DNA of 34,100 bases, taken from assembly GCF_026225065.1 (NCBI RefSeq), contig NZ_JAMFSB010000056.1, positions 1 through 34,100 on the forward strand, written 5' to 3'. The stretch is from Paraburkholderia sp. Lineage in GTDB: Bacteria; Pseudomonadota; Gammaproteobacteria; Burkholderiales; Burkholderiaceae. The notes beneath the pieces are model-generated. The model was not told where the DNA came from, did no database searches, and was given only the letters and a program-made list of their open reading frames with translations. A program made the position numbers and the translations under genes. Below are positions 31,633 to 34,100 of this stretch, piece after piece. Position 1 is the first letter of the stretch. Each line of letters begins with the position of its first letter.

Positions 31633-32340
31633 TCAGAAGCCGAGGCTCGCCAGCAGATCGTCGACTTCGCCTTGATCCTGCATCACGTCGGCCTTGCCTT
31701 CCGGGTTGATCTGCGGCCCGTTCAGCAGGTTCTCCGGGCTGCCGGTCGACGAAGGTTCGGCCGCCAGCGCCGCCGCCGTTGCCGCGAACTGCTCGCGCCG
31801 TTCAAGCGCAATGTTCTCGATCAGCACGCCGAGCAGTTGCTGCTCGATCAGATACACGACCTCAGTGATCTTCTTGATGACCTGGCCGGTCAGATCCTGG
31901 AAGTCCTGCGCCAGCATGATCTCGAGCAGCTGCTGGTTGGTGGCCGACGTCACCTCGGGCACACCATGCAAGAAGGTCCGCGTGTCGTTCATCAACGCGC
32001 GCACTTCCTCGCGTTCGATCGGCGCCGCATACCATTGCTCCCAACGCGCGTCGAGCACCGCTGCGTCCTGCTGCAACTGCTCCTGCAACGGCTTGGCGAC
32101 CTCGATCGAGCTCAGCACCTTTTCGGCTGCCTGCTCGGTCATGTTGGCAATGTACTTCAGGCGGTCGCGCGCGTCGGGCACCGCTTCGGCGGCGCGCTCG
32201 ACGTGCTTGTCGATACCAAGCTCGCGCATCGAGTCGCGCAGTGTGCGCGTCAGTTGCCCGATGCGGGCAAGGATGCGGTCGCTTGCAAGGTCGCCGCCGT
32301 CTTGCGCTTCGACGGCTGCCGCGTTGGTCGGCTCGTCCAC
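31633..32340 (-). CDS. cheZ: CheY-P phosphatase CheZ
   Basis: CheZ speeds dephosphorylation of CheY-P and so ends the tumble signal. The 235-residue product is mostly helical with the long hairpin region. It has the catalytic motif QDFQDLTGQVIKK, in which Asp149 and Gln153 correspond to the known active residues. The C-terminal CheY-binding peptide QGEVDDLLASLGF is nearly canonical. It lies one base after the cheY stop. Confidence 0.96.
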   Translation of the reverse strand: MDEPTNAAAVEAQDGGDLASDRILARIGQLTRTLRDSMRELGIDKHVERAAEAVPDARDRLKYIANMTEQAAEKVLSSIEVAKPLQEQLQQDAAVLDARWEQWYAAPIEREEVRALMNDTRTFLHGVPEVTSATNQQLLEIMLAQDFQDLTGQVIKKITEVVYLIEQQLLGVLIENIALERREQFAATAAALAAEPSSTGSPENLLNGPQINPEGKADVMQDQGEVDDLLASLGF

Positions 32341-32341
32341 A

Positions 32342-32737
32342 TCAGCTCCCGGCTTTCGCCATCTTCTCGAGAATCTTGTTGAGCTTCTCGTCGAGGGTTA
32401 CCGCCGTGAACGGCTTCACCACATAACCGCTCGCGCCGGCCTGCGCCGCCGCGATGATGTTTTCCTTCTTCGACTCGGCCGTCACCATCAGCACCGGCAG
32501 ATGCGTGAGGCTGGCATCCGCGCGGATTTCCTTGAGCATGGCCAGACCGTCGAGGTTCGGCATGTTCCAGTCGGAGATCACGAAATCGTACTTGCCGCTA
32601 CGCAGACGCGCGAGACCCGCCTGGCCATCTTCCGCCTCGTCGACGTTCGAATAGCCCAGCTCCTTCAACAGATTGCGGACAATCCGGCGCATCGTCGGAA
32701 AGTCATCTACGACCAGAATCTTCATTCCCTTATCCAT
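32342..32737 (-). CDS. cheY: Chemotaxis response regulator CheY
   Basis: CheY carries the phosphoryl signal from CheA to FliM. The 131-residue single receiver domain has the acidic pair Asp11/Asp12, the phosphoacceptor Asp56 ([13 protein letters not shown]), Thr86 (MVTAES), Tyr105 and Lys108 (GYVVKPF), so every key residue is present. GGGAAAGGGAA precedes the start. It is followed directly by cheZ and preceded by a 113-base gap from cheB in which I see no clear promoter or terminator. Confidence 0.97.
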   Translation of the reverse strand: MDKGMKILVVDDFPTMRRIVRNLLKELGYSNVDEAEDGQAGLARLRSGKYDFVISDWNMPNLDGLAMLKEIRADASLTHLPVLMVTAESKKENIIAAAQAGASGYVVKPFTAVTLDEKLNKILEKMAKAGS

Positions 32738-32850
32738 TTCAATTCCCTTTCCCTAATCCCAGATGGTGCAGCGAGTGTGTCGACCAGCGTTAGCGCTTCA
32801 GCACTGACTCCAGTCCCATGCAAGACGCCTGCGTTCTGACCCGGCGCGCA

Positions 32851-33957
32851 TCATACCCGCTGGACGCGTTCACCCATTGACGAAAGACGCGCCATGACGC
32901 GCCGGCTCATCTCCGGCAACGAGGTGATTTCGTCGGCAGCGCCGAGTGCGATCGCCTCGCGCGGCATGCCGAACACAATGCAACTCGCTTCGTCCTGCGC
33001 AAGCGTATACGCGCCTGCTTTTTTCATCTCCAGCAGTCCAGCCGCACCGTCGCGGCCCATTCCCGTGAGAATCACGCCCACCGCATTCTTGCCGGCGTGC
33101 TGCGCAGCGGAGCGGAACAGCACATCGACAGACGGACGGTGCCGGTTCACCGGCGGGTCGTCGGAGAGGTGTGCAATATAGTTCGCGCCGCTACGCGCTA
33201 GCAACAGGTGAGCGTGACCGGGGGCAATATACGCGTGTCCCGGCAGCACACGTTCGCCGTGCTCTGCCTCTTTAACGGTAATTCTGCACAAGCCATTAAG
33301 GCGTTGCGCAAAAGATTTTGTAAACCCCGGCGGCATATGCTGTGCGATCAGCACCGCGGGCGCGTCCGGCGGCAGCGGCACCAGCACTTCGCGGATCGCT
33401 TCGGTGCCGCCCGTCGAGGCGCCGACGATGATCAGCTTTTCCGTACTCAGCAGCGGGTTGTTGAAGTTCGGCGCCGGCGTCGCAGCCTGGGCACCCGCCT
33501 GGCCGGCCGCCGTGCCGGCGTGATGCGCCGGGGCGGTCTGGCGCACGCGGGCGCGGGCGGCCGCGCGAACCTTGTCGGCAAGCTTCTCTGCGTAGTCGAG
33601 CATGCCGTCGCGGATCCCGACCTTCGGCTTGGTCACGAAATCGACCGCACCCAGTTCCAGCGCGCGCAGCGTAATTTCGTTGCCGCGCTCGGTCAGCGAC
33701 GACACCATCACCACCGGCATCGGCCGCAGACGCATCAGTTTCTCGAGAAAGTCGAGACCATCCATGCGCGGCATTTCAACGTCGAGCGTCAACACGTCCG
33801 GGTTGTGCTGCTTGATGAGGTCGCGCGCGACCAGCGGGTCGGGCGCGGTTGCGACGACGGTCATGTCCGGCTGGCCATTGATGATCTCAGTCATCAGGCT
33901 GCGGATCAGCGCCGAATCGTCGACGCACAGTACCTTGATCTTTTGCACAGCTATCAC
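32851..33957 (-). CDS. cheB: Chemotaxis methylesterase/deamidase CheB (GTG start)
   Basis: CheB demethylates and deamidates chemoreceptors as part of adaptation. The 368-residue product has a receiver domain (Asp13/Asp14 in [12 protein letters not shown], phosphoacceptor Asp59 in [11 protein letters not shown]), an Ala-rich linker (about 131-168), and the esterase domain. That domain has the catalytic triad Ser181 ([12 protein letters not shown]), His207 ([13 protein letters not shown]) and Asp303 ([10 protein letters not shown]). GTG at 33957 overlaps the cheD stop as GTGA. A second GTG at 33948 is better spaced from the GAGGAGG site, so the true start may be three codons later. Confidence 0.96.
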   Translation of the reverse strand: MIAVQKIKVLCVDDSALIRSLMTEIINGQPDMTVVATAPDPLVARDLIKQHNPDVLTLDVEMPRMDGLDFLEKLMRLRPMPVVMVSSLTERGNEITLRALELGAVDFVTKPKVGIRDGMLDYAEKLADKVRAAARARVRQTAPAHHAGTAAGQAGAQAATPAPNFNNPLLSTEKLIIVGASTGGTEAIREVLVPLPPDAPAVLIAQHMPPGFTKSFAQRLNGLCRITVKEAEHGERVLPGHAYIAPGHAHLLLARSGANYIAHLSDDPPVNRHRPSVDVLFRSAAQHAGKNAVGVILTGMGRDGAAGLLEMKKAGAYTLAQDEASCIVFGMPREAIALGAADEITSLPEMSRRVMARLSSMGERVQRV

Positions 33958-34100
33958 GCCTCCTCGGCAGTTCTGGCGTTGTTTGAATTATTCGGACGCT
34001 GGCTCGCGCCAAATAGCTCGATGCGTGGCTTCGCAGCCGGGGCACCCGCCCCTGAGCCGGCAGCGGCCCTTGCACCAAACAGCTCGATCTTTGGCCGCCC
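33954..34100 (-). CDS. cheD: Receptor deamidase CheD, C-terminal part only
   Basis: Only the last 48 residues are in the window and the gene continues beyond the right edge. The tail reads [19 protein letters not shown], then [15 protein letters not shown], and ends TAEEA. Placement just before cheB with a four-base GTGA overlap, the usual cheD-cheB order in this group, supports CheD. The catalytic part is not visible. The motif P-[KR]-IELFGA occurs twice in tandem. Confidence 0.75.
   Translation of the reverse strand, partial: GRPKIELFGARAAAGSGAGAPAAKPRIELFGASQRPNNSNNARTAEEA

Noticed and set aside
1..34100. CRISPR arrays, tRNA or rRNA genes, insertion sequences
   Set aside because: No regularly spaced repeats, no cloverleaf-like or rRNA-like sequence, and no transposase-like coding region were seen in the intergenic gaps.

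Overview
The window is almost entirely a large flagellum and chemotaxis locus from a high-G+C betaproteobacterium, most likely Burkholderia or Paraburkholderia. The evidence is the gene order, an FlhF/FlhG/FliA block, a YcgR brake gene next to flgJ, a neighbouring DUF2844/DUF3443 pair and the character of the protein sequences. The species cannot be named from the sequence alone.

Layout from left to right: fliL-fliM-fliN-fliO-fliP-fliQ-fliR on the + strand (228-4883) encode C-ring and export-gate parts. A terminator follows, then a foreign-looking + strand cassette (5116-6739): an Hcp-type type VI secretion tube protein, a DUF2778/Tlde1-like putative peptidoglycan-acting effector, and two tandem paralogous small membrane proteins that look like immunity proteins. 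Convergent to it on the - strand lie flgL and flgK (hook-filament junction), ycgR (c-di-GMP brake), and the flgB-C-D-E-F-G-H-I-J rod/hook/ring operon. Divergent from flgB is flgA, followed by flgM (anti-sigma-28) and flgN (chaperone). On the - strand, reading toward the left, flhB-flhA-flhF-flhG-fliA form an export/placement/sigma-28 unit. Further right on the - strand are a secreted DUF2844 protein with a DUF3443 lipoprotein, then cheD (partial)-cheB and cheY-cheZ.

How the parts work together: FliPQR, FliO, FlhA and FlhB form the export gate. FlgB/C/F/G make the rod, FlgA/H/I the P and L rings, FlgJ digests peptidoglycan and caps the rod, FlgD/E make the hook, and FlgK/L make the junction. 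FliM/FliN receive CheY-P, CheZ removes it, and CheB/CheD adapt the receptors. FlhF/FlhG set position and number. FlgM holds FliA until the hook is complete. Matching this hierarchy, I see good sigma-28 (FliA) promoters before flgK, ycgR and flgM. I also see a shared two-half-site plus N27 plus -10 architecture before flgB, flgA, flhB and flhF that I interpret as FlhDC-class promoters.

The most interesting parts are the effector/immunity cassette inside the flagellar locus, including a fossil of a second effector gene; the shared promoter architecture; a pepsin-like double Asp-Thr/Ser-Gly pattern in the DUF3443 lipoprotein; a related inserted module in FlgE, FlgK and FlgL; and an FlhG whose Walker A lysines are missing.
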